From the NCBI RefSeq assembly GCF_022763305.1, contig NZ_JALEGT010000066.1, positions 1-46,339 of the forward strand: 46,339 nucleotides of DNA, written 5' to 3'. This DNA comes from Marivita sp. (lineage in GTDB: Bacteria > Pseudomonadota > Alphaproteobacteria > Rhodobacterales > Rhodobacteraceae). Within the stretch, counting starts at the first letter, position 1. Every line of letters starts with the position of its first letter. Positions 30,780 through 39,019 of the stretch are shown one piece after another. The translations under genes and the position numbers were made by a program. The notes below the pieces were generated by a model. That model was not told the origin of the DNA. It made no database searches and saw nothing but the letters and a program-made list of their open reading frames with translations.

Positions 30780-31530
30780 CCGGGCGGGCCTTGCCGCGAT
30801 CGAGGCGGGAGCTGGTGCGCAGATCGTGCTGTTGCACGGCGTGGGCCTTCGGTCCGAGGCGTGGAACCGGCAGATCGACGCCTTGGCAGCACGGTATCAC
30901 GTCACCGCACTCGACATGCCGGGGCATGGGGATAGCTCTGTTCGGGCGGGTGTGACAAGCGTGTCGGACTACACCGATGCGGTGCTCGCTGCCCTCGAAG
31001 GCCCTGCATTGGTGGTCGGCCATTCGATGGGCGCGATGATCGCGCTGGACCTCGCGGTGCGGGCGCCGGATCAGGTCAAGGGTGTCGTCGCGCTGAACGC
31101 GGTTTTCGAGCGGAGCGCCGAGGCCGCGCGCGCGGTGCAGGCGCGGGCGGAGGAGTTGGATGGCGTCACCGTGGCCGACCCGACAGGCGCTTTGGCGCGC
31201 TGGTTCAGCACCGACGACACGCCCGAACGCGCGGCGTGCCATGACTGGCTCTGCTCCGTGACACAAGCAGGCTACAAGGCGGCCTATACCGCCTTCGCCC
31301 ACAACCCCGGCCCGCGCCGCGCGGACTTGGCGCGTCTCTCCTGTCCCGCGCTCTTCATGACCGGCGCGTTGGAGCCGAATTCGACCCCCGCGATGTCCGA
31401 GGCGATGGCGGCGCTGGCCCCCAAGGGCCGCGCGATCATCGTGCCGGGTGCGGCGCATATGATGCCGATGACCCATCCCGAGGTGGTGAACGCGGCCCTG
31501 TTGGATTTCGCGGCCGAGGTTTTGTTGTGA
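30751..31530 (+). CDS. Alpha/beta hydrolase
   Basis: A 259-residue alpha/beta-fold hydrolase. The oxyanion turn is LLHGVGLRSEAWN, the nucleophile elbow GHSMGA gives the catalytic Ser, and the late His lies in PGAAHMMPMTHPE. ATG 30751 gives a 29-base overlap with the PF06684 gene; an internal TTG at 30788 is the only close alternative. In pathways that cleave N-heterocycles, related hydrolases (RutD, NicD) remove formamide or carbamate fragments; a similar role is possible here given the flavoenzyme encoded next, but this is inference. Confidence 0.85.
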   Translation: MTWTTRPRSDRAGLAAIEAGAGAQIVLLHGVGLRSEAWNRQIDALAARYHVTALDMPGHGDSSVRAGVTSVSDYTDAVLAALEGPALVVGHSMGAMIALDLAVRAPDQVKGVVALNAVFERSAEAARAVQARAEELDGVTVADPTGALARWFSTDDTPERAACHDWLCSVTQAGYKAAYTAFAHNPGPRRADLARLSCPALFMTGALEPNSTPAMSEAMAALAPKGRAIIVPGAAHMMPMTHPEVVNAALLDFAAEVLL

Positions 31531-31571
31531 CCCCGGCTGATCTTGCCTACTTTCAGAAAAGGACCTGAGAC

Positions 31572-32606
31572 ATGGAGTTCTCGCTTTTCGTGCATATGGA
31601 ACGCCTGACGCCGGACCAGCCGCATGACCAGTTGAACGAGGAGTTCATCGCGCTGTGCAAGATGGCGGACGACGCCGGGATGCGGGCGGTCTGGACAGGT
31701 GAGCATCACGGGATGGAGTTCACCATTGCGCCCAACCCCCTGATGTCGCTGGTGAATGTCGCGCATCATACCAAGAATGTGCGGCTGGGCACCGGCACGG
31801 TGATCGCGCCCTTCTGGCATCCGATCAAGCTGGCCGGAGAGGCCGCGTCGGCGGACCTGCTGACCGGTGGGCGGATCGAGTTGGGCATCGCGCGGGGGGC
31901 GTACACGTATGAATACCAACGCCTGCGGCCCGGCATGGATGCGTGGGAAGCCGGGCAGCGCATGCGGGAAATAACGCCACTGCTGCGCAAACTGTGGACG
32001 GGGGATTGTGCGCATGAGGGCGAGTTCTTCCAGTTCCCGTCCACCACGGCTTCGCCCAAGCCTGTGCAACCCGATGGCCCGCCGATCTGGATCGCCGCGC
32101 GGGATCCGAACAGCCATGAGTTCGGCGTTCACAACGGGTTCAACATTCAGGTCACGCCGCTCTGGATGGGGATGGAGGAGATCGAAACCCTGATGGGCCG
32201 CTTCAACGCCGCTTGCGCCAGCTATGATGGGCCGCGCCCGAAGATCATGCTGTTGCATCACACCTATGTCGGCGCGGATGCCGATGATGTGGCGGTTGCG
32301 GCTAGGGAATTGTCGCGGTTTTATTGCTATTTCGGGGCATGGTTCCAGAACAAGCGCCCGGTCAGCCAAGGCTTGATCGCACCGCTCACCGAGGATGAGA
32401 TGGCGGCAAATGCGCTGATGGCGCCCGAGAACATGGCGCGCGACCTGACCATCGGGACAGCGGATCAGGTTGTGGATCGGATCAAGACATACGAGGATCT
32501 GGGCTATGACGAATATTCGTTCTGGATCGACAGCGGCATGAGTTTCGAGCGCAAACGCGCATCCCTGGCGCGCTTCATCGACGACGTGATGCCGGCTTTT
32601 GAGTGA
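31572..32606 (+). CDS. Luciferase-like (LLM class) flavin-dependent oxygenase
   Basis: A 344-residue TIM-barrel flavoenzyme of the bacterial-luciferase-like group. Typical segments are AVWTGEHHGMEFTIAPNPLM, VRLGTGTVIAPFWHPIKLA (in part), LTGGRIELGIARGAY and IGTADQVVDRIKTYEDLGYD. Such enzymes use reduced FMN and oxygen to cleave C-N or C-S bonds or hydroxylate substrates; RutA (uracil), TgnA (trigonelline) and PyrA (pyridine) are ring-opening examples in the group. No flavin reductase is encoded nearby, so reduced flavin must come from elsewhere. It lies 41 bases after the hydrolase and ends just before the aldehyde dehydrogenase gene. Confidence 0.88.
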   Translation: MEFSLFVHMERLTPDQPHDQLNEEFIALCKMADDAGMRAVWTGEHHGMEFTIAPNPLMSLVNVAHHTKNVRLGTGTVIAPFWHPIKLAGEAASADLLTGGRIELGIARGAYTYEYQRLRPGMDAWEAGQRMREITPLLRKLWTGDCAHEGEFFQFPSTTASPKPVQPDGPPIWIAARDPNSHEFGVHNGFNIQVTPLWMGMEEIETLMGRFNAACASYDGPRPKIMLLHHTYVGADADDVAVAARELSRFYCYFGAWFQNKRPVSQGLIAPLTEDEMAANALMAPENMARDLTIGTADQVVDRIKTYEDLGYDEYSFWIDSGMSFERKRASLARFIDDVMPAFE

Positions 32607-32614
32607 GAGATGTT

Positions 32615-34093
32615 ATGACCCAGCTACCGCATTATCCGCTTTTCATAGACGGTGCCTGGACCGAAGGAGGCAGCGGGCAGGTGATGCGGTCGCAGAACCC
32701 GGCGACGGGCGCGGATTGGGCGACATTCGCCTGCGCGGATGCGGGGGATGTGGACCGTGCGATTGTAGCGGCAAAGCGGGCGCTGAACGATCCGGCTTGG
32801 CGCGACATGACCCAGACGCAGCGGGGCAAGCTGCTCTATCGTCTGGCGGATCTGATTGCGGAACATGCGCAGGAGATTGGCCGGATCGAGACCACGGACA
32901 GTGGCAAGCTCTTGGCAGAGACCGCAAGCCAGACCGGCTATGTTGCGGATTACTATCGCTATTATGCGGGTCTTGCGGACAAGATCGAAGGGGCGGTTCT
33001 GCCCATCGACAAGCCGGACATGCATGTCTTCACCCGTCGTGAACCAATTGGTGTCGTGGTGGCCATTGTGCCTTGGAACGCGCAGATGTTCCTCACCGCG
33101 ACCAAGCTGGGTCCGGCCTTGGCGGCGGGCTGCACCGTGGTGCTCAAGGCGTCGGAAATCGCGCCTGCGCCGATGCTGGAATTTGCGCGGTTGATCGAAC
33201 AGGCGGGCTTTCCGCCCGGTGTGGTGTCGGTGATCACCGGCGATGCAGAGAACTGCGCGATCCCGCTGACCCGTCATCCCGATGTGGACCGGATTGCCTT
33301 TACCGGCGGGCCGGAAACGGCGCGGCATGTTGTGCGCAATTCGGCCGAAAATTTCGCCGTGACGACGCTGGAACTGGGCGGGAAATCCCCGATCCTCGTG
33401 TTCGAGGATGCCGATCTGGATGGCGCGGCCAACGGGCTGATCGCGGGCAATTTCGGCGCGTCGGGGCAAAGCTGCGTCGCGGGCAGTCGCGGCTTGGTGC
33501 ACCGATCTGTGATGGACGACCTGATCGCGCGGATCGAGTCGAAGATGGCGGGCGTTGTGATTGGCGACCCGCTGGAGGCGGCAACGCATGTGGGTCCGCT
33601 TTGCACCGAGGCGCAGGTCAGGCGGATCGAGGCCACCCTGGCGGCAGCGGTTGAGGGTGGTGCGCACATCCGGTTCGGCGGGGCGCGTCTGGACCGGCCC
33701 GGCAATTACATGGCCCCCACGCTGGTTCAGTGCGCCGATGCCGGGACCGAAACGCTCAAGGTCGAGATGTTCGGTCCCGTCATGTCTCTCTTGCCGTTCG
33801 ATACGGAAGACGAGGCCATCGCGCTGGCCAATGACACGCCGTTCGGCCTTGGATCGGGCGTCTTCACCCAGAACATCGCGCGGGCGCATCGGGTGTCGGC
33901 ACGGATCAGGGCAGGGATTTGCTGGGTCAACACCTATCGCGCGGTGTCGCCCATCGCGCCCTTCGGCGGGTTCAACCAGTCCGGCTATGGGCGCGAAGCG
34001 GGGATCGAGGCGATCCATGACTATACCCGCACCAAGACGGTCTGGATCAGCACATCCGAGACCCCGATGGCCAATCCGTTTGTGATGCGCTGA
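32615..34093 (+). CDS. NAD(P)-dependent aldehyde dehydrogenase
   Basis: A 492-residue aldehyde dehydrogenase. The active site has the glutamate in LELGGKSPILVFEDAD and the nucleophilic cysteine in GASGQSCVAGSR; the cofactor region includes AIVPWNAQMF and FTGGPETARHV. The C-terminal FGGFNQSGYGREAGIEAI is typical of the superfamily's betaine/semialdehyde branch. ATG 32615 was chosen (MTQLPHYPLFIDG is the family start), although GTG 32603 would give a GTGA overlap with the flavoenzyme stop. Last gene of the cassette; it presumably oxidises a semialdehyde released by the preceding enzymes. Confidence 0.92.
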   Translation: MTQLPHYPLFIDGAWTEGGSGQVMRSQNPATGADWATFACADAGDVDRAIVAAKRALNDPAWRDMTQTQRGKLLYRLADLIAEHAQEIGRIETTDSGKLLAETASQTGYVADYYRYYAGLADKIEGAVLPIDKPDMHVFTRREPIGVVVAIVPWNAQMFLTATKLGPALAAGCTVVLKASEIAPAPMLEFARLIEQAGFPPGVVSVITGDAENCAIPLTRHPDVDRIAFTGGPETARHVVRNSAENFAVTTLELGGKSPILVFEDADLDGAANGLIAGNFGASGQSCVAGSRGLVHRSVMDDLIARIESKMAGVVIGDPLEAATHVGPLCTEAQVRRIEATLAAAVEGGAHIRFGGARLDRPGNYMAPTLVQCADAGTETLKVEMFGPVMSLLPFDTEDEAIALANDTPFGLGSGVFTQNIARAHRVSARIRAGICWVNTYRAVSPIAPFGGFNQSGYGREAGIEAIHDYTRTKTVWISTSETPMANPFVMR

Positions 34094-34187
34094 CACGGGC
34101 GCAGGGCTGGGCCGGGAAAAAGAGACATCTCAGTTGCAACTTTCGCAACCGCCCCCACATACGAGGTATTGGGGAAAGGTCTGTGAG

Positions 34188-34904
34188 ATGTTGCGTGGTG
34201 AAAAAACCGTCACTCTGCCCTGCGGTCGGCCATTTCGTCTGGACCGATTGCGATCGGACGGGATTCTGACCCAGGCAGAGCTTGATTTCTGCCGGTCCGA
34301 AGGCATCCCGGTTGCCTTCGATCCGATGCAAAGCGGGTGGGTGCTGGCGCAGAGCGTGGATGATCTCTTTCCGAACGAGGTGGTCGACCCGACCCATCCC
34401 CGGGCGACCCGCAGGCATACGGATATCGGTCTGCACCTTCATCTGCGCCCGTGGGAGCGTCGGGATGCGCCGCGTCTGGCCGATCTTCTGGATGATCCGG
34501 TCCTTTGGGAGACCCTGCCGGAACCTTATCCGGACCCTGTGACCACCGAAATGGCCGAAGCGTTGATCGAGATTTCCAATGCGGGATCACACCATCAGGT
34601 GCTCGCCATTCTCTTTGACGATGTCCCCGTCGGACAGGTGCGGCTGCACTGGGAAGACGACCGTGCCTCAGGTGTCGCGGAACTCAGTTACTGGATCGGG
34701 CGCAGCTATTGGGGGCAGGGGTTCGCGCGGGCGGCCATCACCACCTTCGTGAAGCAATCCTTCGCGGAAGATGCGTTGCTCATGCGCCTTATCGCCAGAG
34801 TCAAACAGGGCAATACTGCCTCTCGGCGGGTGCTGGACCGGGCGGGGTTCCGGTCAGGCGGACTGGCGCAACCCGGCTGGGACCTGTTTCTGCGCGAGCG
34901 CTAA
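34188..34904 (+). CDS. GNAT family N-acetyltransferase
   Basis: A 238-residue protein in two parts. Residues 1-85 form an uncharacterised N-terminal domain that looks like a substrate- or nucleic-acid-binding add-on. From about residue 83 (LHLRPWERRDAPRLADLL) a RimJ/RimL-type acetyltransferase domain runs to the end; the acetyl-CoA loop is YWGQGFARAAI and the last motif is NTASRRVLDRAGF. ATG 34188 is preferred to the TTG at 34134, which has no ribosome site. The acceptor is unknown; the N-terminal extension is not usual for RimJ/RimL proteins. Confidence 0.8.
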   Translation: MLRGEKTVTLPCGRPFRLDRLRSDGILTQAELDFCRSEGIPVAFDPMQSGWVLAQSVDDLFPNEVVDPTHPRATRRHTDIGLHLHLRPWERRDAPRLADLLDDPVLWETLPEPYPDPVTTEMAEALIEISNAGSHHQVLAILFDDVPVGQVRLHWEDDRASGVAELSYWIGRSYWGQGFARAAITTFVKQSFAEDALLMRLIARVKQGNTASRRVLDRAGFRSGGLAQPGWDLFLRER

Positions 34905-34914
34905 GGCTCAAGGG

Positions 34915-34940
34915 GCCCGGCCCGCACTGGCAGGCCGGGC
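34915..34940. terminator. GC-rich hairpin between convergent genes
   Basis: An 8-bp perfect stem (34915-34922 with 34933-34940) with a 10-base loop and no U-run, between the GNAT gene and the convergent unknown gene. A terminator role is plausible only from its position. Confidence 0.5.
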
Positions 34941-34945
34941 GTCGG

Positions 34946-35428
34946 CTAGTGCAAGCGCCGCGCCGGTTGGGGCTTGGGCGGGTGCAGCGCAGCCGATGGG
35001 TGGTCTGCCAGTGCTTTCATCGCAGACCCGATACGGGCGGCCATCAGGGCGATGGGTTCCGCGTGATGTGCTGGCAGAATGAGGCTCGCGATCATCGCGG
35101 CTTCGGCCAGATCGCCTTTGGCCGCTTCATGGACCAGCAGGCGCAGGACAGCTTCGTCCGATCCGATGCAGGCACAGCCGGTCCCGTGCCGCACGAGCGG
35201 GCGACGGGCGGCACTGAGCAGACGGGACAGGAATGTTTCGAACTGGCGCAATTCATCGCGACCGCGCGCGGGACCAAAGCAGCGGGCAAAATCCGACCAG
35301 ACCTCGGCCTGACCGTCGGGCCCGTCCATCCAGAGACGCGTTGACAGAATCAGGGTCGCTTCCCAGGCGGGAAGGTCGCCCAGATGTCCGACCACGCTGC
35401 GACCGGGGAAATCCGACATATCCTTCAT
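34946..35428 (-). CDS. Conserved hypothetical protein, hemP operon
   Basis: A 160-residue soluble protein, helical and Ala/Arg-rich, with no motif I recognise. It has a conserved-looking core (WMDGPDGQAEVWSDFARCFG and LVRHGTGCACIGSDEAVLRL). It begins in an ATGA overlap with hemP, so it is the third gene of a coupled three-gene operon (56-residue protein, HemP, this protein). Iron- or heme-linked function is inferred only from that coupling. Confidence 0.7.
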   Translation of the reverse strand: MKDMSDFPGRSVVGHLGDLPAWEATLILSTRLWMDGPDGQAEVWSDFARCFGPARGRDELRQFETFLSRLLSAARRPLVRHGTGCACIGSDEAVLRLLVHEAAKGDLAEAAMIASLILPAHHAEPIALMAARIGSAMKALADHPSAALHPPKPQPARRLH

Positions 35429-35598
35429 TTCGTGAGGATCAGCTTGCCGGCGCGGGTGATCCGCAGCGTGTAGACCTGTCCGTCGAGCACAAGCTCTGCG
35501 GTGTGCCCGTTCGGGATGAGGTCCCGCGCATTGTAGACGGGCGCGCTGCCCGACCCATCGGCGCCGCGAGACCCGGGAAGATGCTGCATGAGGCTCAT
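35425..35598 (-). CDS. hemP: Hemin uptake protein HemP
   Basis: A 57-residue protein with the HemP signature at its C-terminus: VYTLRITRAGKLILTK, preceded by YNARDLIPNGHTAELVLDGQ. HemP proteins promote expression or function of heme uptake genes, often as regulators, and are iron-responsive. The start at 35598 is in an ATGA overlap with the upstream small gene; the longer frame from 35709 would overlap that gene entirely. It is the middle gene of the operon, with no heme receptor or ABC genes next to it. Confidence 0.9.
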   Translation of the reverse strand: MSLMQHLPGSRGADGSGSAPVYNARDLIPNGHTAELVLDGQVYTLRITRAGKLILTK

Positions 35599-35765
35599 GG
35601 CGTGTCCACCTTTTGCGTCTGGCGGTCGCGCTGCATGTCGATCAGCTGTTCCAGGGCAAAACCTTCGATGCTGCCCAGATCGTTGTTCGACTGGATGAGA
35701 TCGCGCCACCCAAGGGCGCTCTCCCTGCTGTTGGTTCCATGGGATTTCGGCTCGCGTGTCGTCAC
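35595..35765 (-). CDS. Small hypothetical protein upstream of hemP
   Basis: A 56-residue hydrophilic protein, MTTREPKSHGTNSRESALGW.., ending in a helical EQLIDMQRDRQTQKV stretch. It starts with GTG 35765 after aaagga (7-base spacing) and overlaps the hemP start by 4 bases. No family is recognised. Its size, coupling and ribosome site argue for a genuine gene of the iron-type operon; it is short enough to be left out of many annotations. Confidence 0.65.
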   Translation of the reverse strand: MTTREPKSHGTNSRESALGWRDLIQSNNDLGSIEGFALEQLIDMQRDRQTQKVDTP

Positions 35766-36058
35766 AGGTCAGTCCTTTCCTCTGACATCCGGGCTGCCGT
35801 GCGGGTGGCTGGGATGACGGTTTCAGCGGCGCGTGTCGGCGGCGCCTTCAATGGGGGTATCTAATTTAATCCTACAATTTTAGTCAAGATAATTTGCGCC
35901 GCACTGAATGCCTCGTCCCTGACGATCAGACGGGTCGGTTTGCGCATCCGGAAAAAGCCGGTTTCAGATAAATGTTTATGTTTCGGCTGCCCTTGATCTC
36001 GCCGGAAATTACTGCATACCTTCGGAGTGCTTGAAAATCATGCATCCTGAGGGAAAAT
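35766..36058. other. Divergent intergenic region, hemP operon / tupB
   Basis: A 293-base non-coding gap with the AT-rich patch described for the hemP promoter and a second AT-rich part at about 35965-36060 before tupB. I see no tRNA, no riboswitch-like fold I can defend, and no EcfG site. Confidence 0.5.
35859..35887 (-). promoter_or_regulatory. Candidate promoter/operator of the hemP operon
   Basis: Minus-strand TTGACT (35887-35882), 17-base spacer, TTAGAT (35864-35859), in an AT-rich island unlike the GC-rich surroundings. Iron-responsive operators (Irr, RirA or Fur type) are usually AT-rich and lie here in hemP operons, but no perfect box is visible. Confidence 0.5.
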
Positions 36059-36766
36059 TTGCAGAGCATCGGAGAAGCCCTGGGACTGGCCATCGCGCTC
36101 GTATTGTCCGGCGATCCCGATCTGCTGGAAATCGTTCTGCTGTCCTTGCGGGTCAGCCTGACGGCGACGGTGATTGCCTGCATGATCGGTCTCCCGATTG
36201 GTGCCTTGGTGGCGATTGGGCGCTTCCGTGGTCGCAATGCGGTGCTCATCCTGATGAATGCGCTGATGGGTCTGCCGCCGGTGGTCGTGGGGCTTTTGGT
36301 CTATCTGTACCTGTCGCGGTCCGGACCGCTGGGTTTCCTTGGGCTGCTGTACACACCAACCGCCATGATCATCGCGCAGACCATTCTGATCGCGCCCATC
36401 GTCGCCGCGCTGTCACGGCAGGTGATCGAAGACCTCCATGCCGAATATGCCGAGCAGTTCCGGTCCTTGTGTCTGACGCGGCTGCAGACGGTGCAGGCGC
36501 TGCTTTGGGATGCGCGCTATTCACTGCTGACCGTTGGGCTGGCCGGCTTCGGGCGCGCGGTGGCCGAAGTGGGGGCGGTGATCATCGTGGGCGGCAATAT
36601 CGACCATCTGACGCGGGTCATGACCACCGCCATCGCGCTCGAGACGTCGAAAGGGGATTTGGCGCTGGCGTTGGCGCTGGGGATCATTCTGCTTGTCATT
36701 GCGCTTGGCGTGAACGCGGCGGTGCAATCGGTGCGCATGACAGCCGCGCGGCAAGCTTATGTTTGA
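36059..36766 (+). CDS. tupB: Tungstate ABC transporter permease TupB
   Basis: A 235-residue permease of the tungstate/molybdate group with about five membrane helices. The TupB-like EAA region (LTRLQTVQALLWDARYSLLT) and LAGFGRAVAEVGAVIIVGGN are typical. The frame starts with TTG 36059 (MQSIGEALGLAIALV), preceded by a weak ribosome site (gaggg); there is no ATG before MIGLPIG, so the TTG start is likely. It is the first gene of tupBCA and overlaps tupC by 8 bases. Tungsten uptake would serve W-dependent formate dehydrogenase or aldehyde oxidoreductase. Confidence 0.88.
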   Translation: MQSIGEALGLAIALVLSGDPDLLEIVLLSLRVSLTATVIACMIGLPIGALVAIGRFRGRNAVLILMNALMGLPPVVVGLLVYLYLSRSGPLGFLGLLYTPTAMIIAQTILIAPIVAALSRQVIEDLHAEYAEQFRSLCLTRLQTVQALLWDARYSLLTVGLAGFGRAVAEVGAVIIVGGNIDHLTRVMTTAIALETSKGDLALALALGIILLVIALGVNAAVQSVRMTAARQAYV

Positions 36767-37514
36767 TGCATCCGCAATGAAGTCCGACGCCGAGGACACC
36801 CCCACAGCCGACGCACCGATCCTGCCGGTGACCCTGCAGGGTGTGGCCCTGCGTCTGGGGGGGGCGTTTGTTCTGGAGGACGTCTCGCTCGAGCTGGGCC
36901 AGACCGGGTGCACCGCGATCATGGGATCGAACGGTGCCGGAAAAAGCCTGCTGCTGCGGATGATGCACGGCCTGATCGCGCCCACCTCCGGGGATATCCG
37001 CTGGGGCGGTGCGGCGCCGTCCGAGGTGATGGCACGTCAGGCGCTGGTATTTCAGAAACCGGTGCTGCTGCGCCGCTCGGTCGCTGCGAATATCGACTTC
37101 GTGCTCAAGGTTCGGGGGCAGGACAGGGCACAGCGCGATGCGCTGCTCGACCATGTCGGACTGCTGCACAAATCTGCCCAGCCCGCGCGCCTCCTGTCGG
37201 GCGGTGAAGCGCAGCGGCTGGCCCTTGCGCGGGCACTGGCCACCGAGCCGGAGGTGCTGTTTCTCGATGAACCCACGGCAAGCCTTGATCCCGCATCGGT
37301 CCTCGCCATCGAGCGGATCGTGTCCGACGCCCGATCGCGCGGCGTGCGCATCATTCTGGTGACGCATGATCTCGGGCAGGCGCGGCGCATGGCCGATGAC
37401 GTGGTCTTCCTGCACAAGGGCCGTGTTGCCGAGCACAGCACGGCGCAGGCGTTTTTCCCCGATCCGCAATCCGATGCGGCGCGGGACTACCTGAATGGCA
37501 GACTTGTCGTCTGA
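36759..37514 (+). CDS. tupC: Tungstate ABC transporter ATP-binding protein TupC
   Basis: A 251-residue ATPase with Walker A GSNGAGKSLLLRMMHGL, signature LLSGGEAQRLALARAL and Walker B VLFLDEPTASLDPAS. Serine-leucine after the P-loop lysine instead of serine-threonine is common in this subgroup. Two in-frame ATGs (36759 and 36777) are possible; the first overlaps tupB and is preferred. The order tupB-tupC-tupA differs from the tupA-first order seen in many bacteria. Confidence 0.88.
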   Translation: MFDASAMKSDAEDTPTADAPILPVTLQGVALRLGGAFVLEDVSLELGQTGCTAIMGSNGAGKSLLLRMMHGLIAPTSGDIRWGGAAPSEVMARQALVFQKPVLLRRSVAANIDFVLKVRGQDRAQRDALLDHVGLLHKSAQPARLLSGGEAQRLALARALATEPEVLFLDEPTASLDPASVLAIERIVSDARSRGVRIILVTHDLGQARRMADDVVFLHKGRVAEHSTAQAFFPDPQSDAARDYLNGRLVV

Positions 37515-37543
37515 CACAATCTCACACAACCGAGGAGGGACCT

Positions 37544-38362
37544 ATGTTCAAGAAACCTTTTGCCGCGACTGCCGTGGCGCTGATCATTGCCGGTGCGGCA
37601 TCCGCACAGGACCAGTCGATCATCGTCCAGTCGACCACATCGACAGCCAATTCCGGGCTCTATGATTACCTTTTGCCGATCTTCCAGAACGAGACCGGTA
37701 TCCAGGTGAACGTGGTTGCCGTCGGGACCGGTCAGGCGATCAAGAACGCAGAAAACTGCGACGGCGATGTGCTTCTGGTTCACGCCAAGGCGTCGGAAGA
37801 GAAATTCGTCGCGGATGGCTTTGGCACGGAACGCACCGACCTGATGTACAATGACTTCGTTGTCGTCGGACCTGCGGCCGATCCGGCGGGTGTTGCCGGC
37901 ATGAATGACGTGCAGGGCGCGCTGGCCAAGATCGCGGAGTCGGAAGCGCCGTTCGCGTCGCGCGGTGACGACAGCGGCACCCACAAGGCGGAAATGGCGC
38001 TTTGGAAATCCGCAGACGTCGATCCGACGGCGGCCTCCGGCGGCTGGTATCGCGAAACCGGCTCGGGCATGGGCGCGACGCTCAACACGGGCATCGGCAT
38101 GGGTGCCTATGTCATGACAGACCGGGCGACCTGGATCAGCTTCGAGAACAAGCAGGACTACAGCGTCGTCGTGGAAGGCGACCAGGACATGTTCAACCAG
38201 TATGGCGTGATCCCGGTGAACCCGGCGAAATGCCCGAGCGTGAATGTCGACGCGGCGCAGACCTTTGCAGACTGGCTGGTGTCGGCCGAGGGTCAGGAAG
38301 CGATCGCAGGTTTCAAGGTGGCTGATCAGCAACTGTTCTTCCCGAACGCACCGACCAACTGA
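37544..38362 (+). CDS. tupA: Tungstate-binding protein TupA
   Basis: A 272-residue periplasmic binding protein. Signal peptide MFKKPFAATAVALIIAGAAS, with cleavage after A21 (ASA-Q). The anion-site motif is S-T-T-S-T (residues 30-34) within VQSTTSTANSGLYDYLLP, and the family segments FASRGDDSGTHKAEMALW and WYRETGSGMGATLN follow. These favour tungstate over molybdate, but specificity is not decidable by eye. A ribosome site (gaggaggga) precedes ATG 37544. Last gene of the tup operon, followed by a GC-rich hairpin. Confidence 0.92.
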   Translation: MFKKPFAATAVALIIAGAASAQDQSIIVQSTTSTANSGLYDYLLPIFQNETGIQVNVVAVGTGQAIKNAENCDGDVLLVHAKASEEKFVADGFGTERTDLMYNDFVVVGPAADPAGVAGMNDVQGALAKIAESEAPFASRGDDSGTHKAEMALWKSADVDPTAASGGWYRETGSGMGATLNTGIGMGAYVMTDRATWISFENKQDYSVVVEGDQDMFNQYGVIPVNPAKCPSVNVDAAQTFADWLVSAEGQEAIAGFKVADQQLFFPNAPTN

Positions 38363-38369
38363 GGTCAGG

Positions 38370-38399
38370 GGCAGGGGCGGCCCTGACGCCGCCCCTGCC
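38370..38399 (+). terminator. GC-rich terminator-like hairpin after tupA
   Basis: A perfect 12-bp stem (38370-38381 with 38388-38399) and 6-base loop, 7 bases after the tupA stop and directly before the convergent gene's end. There is no long U-run, so termination may rely on Rho. Confidence 0.6.
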
Positions 38400-38407
38400 T
38401 GTTCCGG

Positions 38408-39019
38408 TCAGGCAGGGCTGCGCACCGGGCGCGGGCGCAGATACCAGTACCAGACGCGGTAGCTTTCCAGGGCGATCAGGGGTGCGAAATGCACCGCCGC
38501 AGGCACCCAGCTGCCCCAGTCATGCAAAGCGGCCCAGTGCACCAGCGTCAGCACAGCTGCCGCGTAGGTCCAGCGCTGGACCCATTTCCACCAGGTTCCC
38601 ATCTTGCGCACGAACAGATCGGCGGACGTAATGGCCAGCGGCACGAAGATCAGGAAGGCGATCCAGCCGGTCCAGATGTAAAGCCGGGACAATTCACCCG
38701 TGACCGTGCTCAGCGATCCCTTGTCGATCAGGTAGAACAGCGTGTGCAGCAGCGCATAACCGAACGCGGCCACGCCGAAATAGCGGCGGTTCTTCTTGAG
38801 CCATTGCGGCCCGCGCCAGCCGCGCAGAACCAGCATCAGCGGGGTGGCCATCATCGTGATGATCAGAAAGCGCGCCGAAAACTCGCCGGTCGGGTGCACG
38901 AGGATGTGAAACACCCGTGGATCGGCCGAGGTCAGAGCCTCGACCGAGATGCCAAGCGCCGGCAGGGCGAGCAGTGCCCAAAGCCAATACGGGTTGAGAA
39001 AGGAAAGTCGTTCGAGCAT
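38408..39019 (-). CDS. MsrQ/ferric reductase-like heme membrane protein
   Basis: A 203-residue integral membrane protein with about six helices and the ferric reductase-like transmembrane pattern of MsrQ/YedZ. Candidate heme-ligand histidines lie in ILVHPTG, YALLHTLFY, LTLVHWAALHDW and AAVHFAP. In MsrP-MsrQ systems the protein passes electrons to the molybdenum enzyme MsrP to repair oxidised methionines. No msrP is adjacent, but the tungstate/molybdate-type transporter encoded next door fits a metal-cofactor theme. ATG 39019 follows ggagg; the upstream in-frame ATG at 39034 is less favoured. Confidence 0.78.
   Translation of the reverse strand: MLERLSFLNPYWLWALLALPALGISVEALTSADPRVFHILVHPTGEFSARFLIITMMATPLMLVLRGWRGPQWLKKNRRYFGVAAFGYALLHTLFYLIDKGSLSTVTGELSRLYIWTGWIAFLIFVPLAITSADLFVRKMGTWWKWVQRWTYAAAVLTLVHWAALHDWGSWVPAAVHFAPLIALESYRVWYWYLRPRPVRSPA

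Noticed and set aside
32624-34096. 490-codon minus-strand frame opposite the aldehyde dehydrogenase
   Set aside because: A complement artefact of the high GC third positions; composition is Arg/His/Gly-rich without domains.
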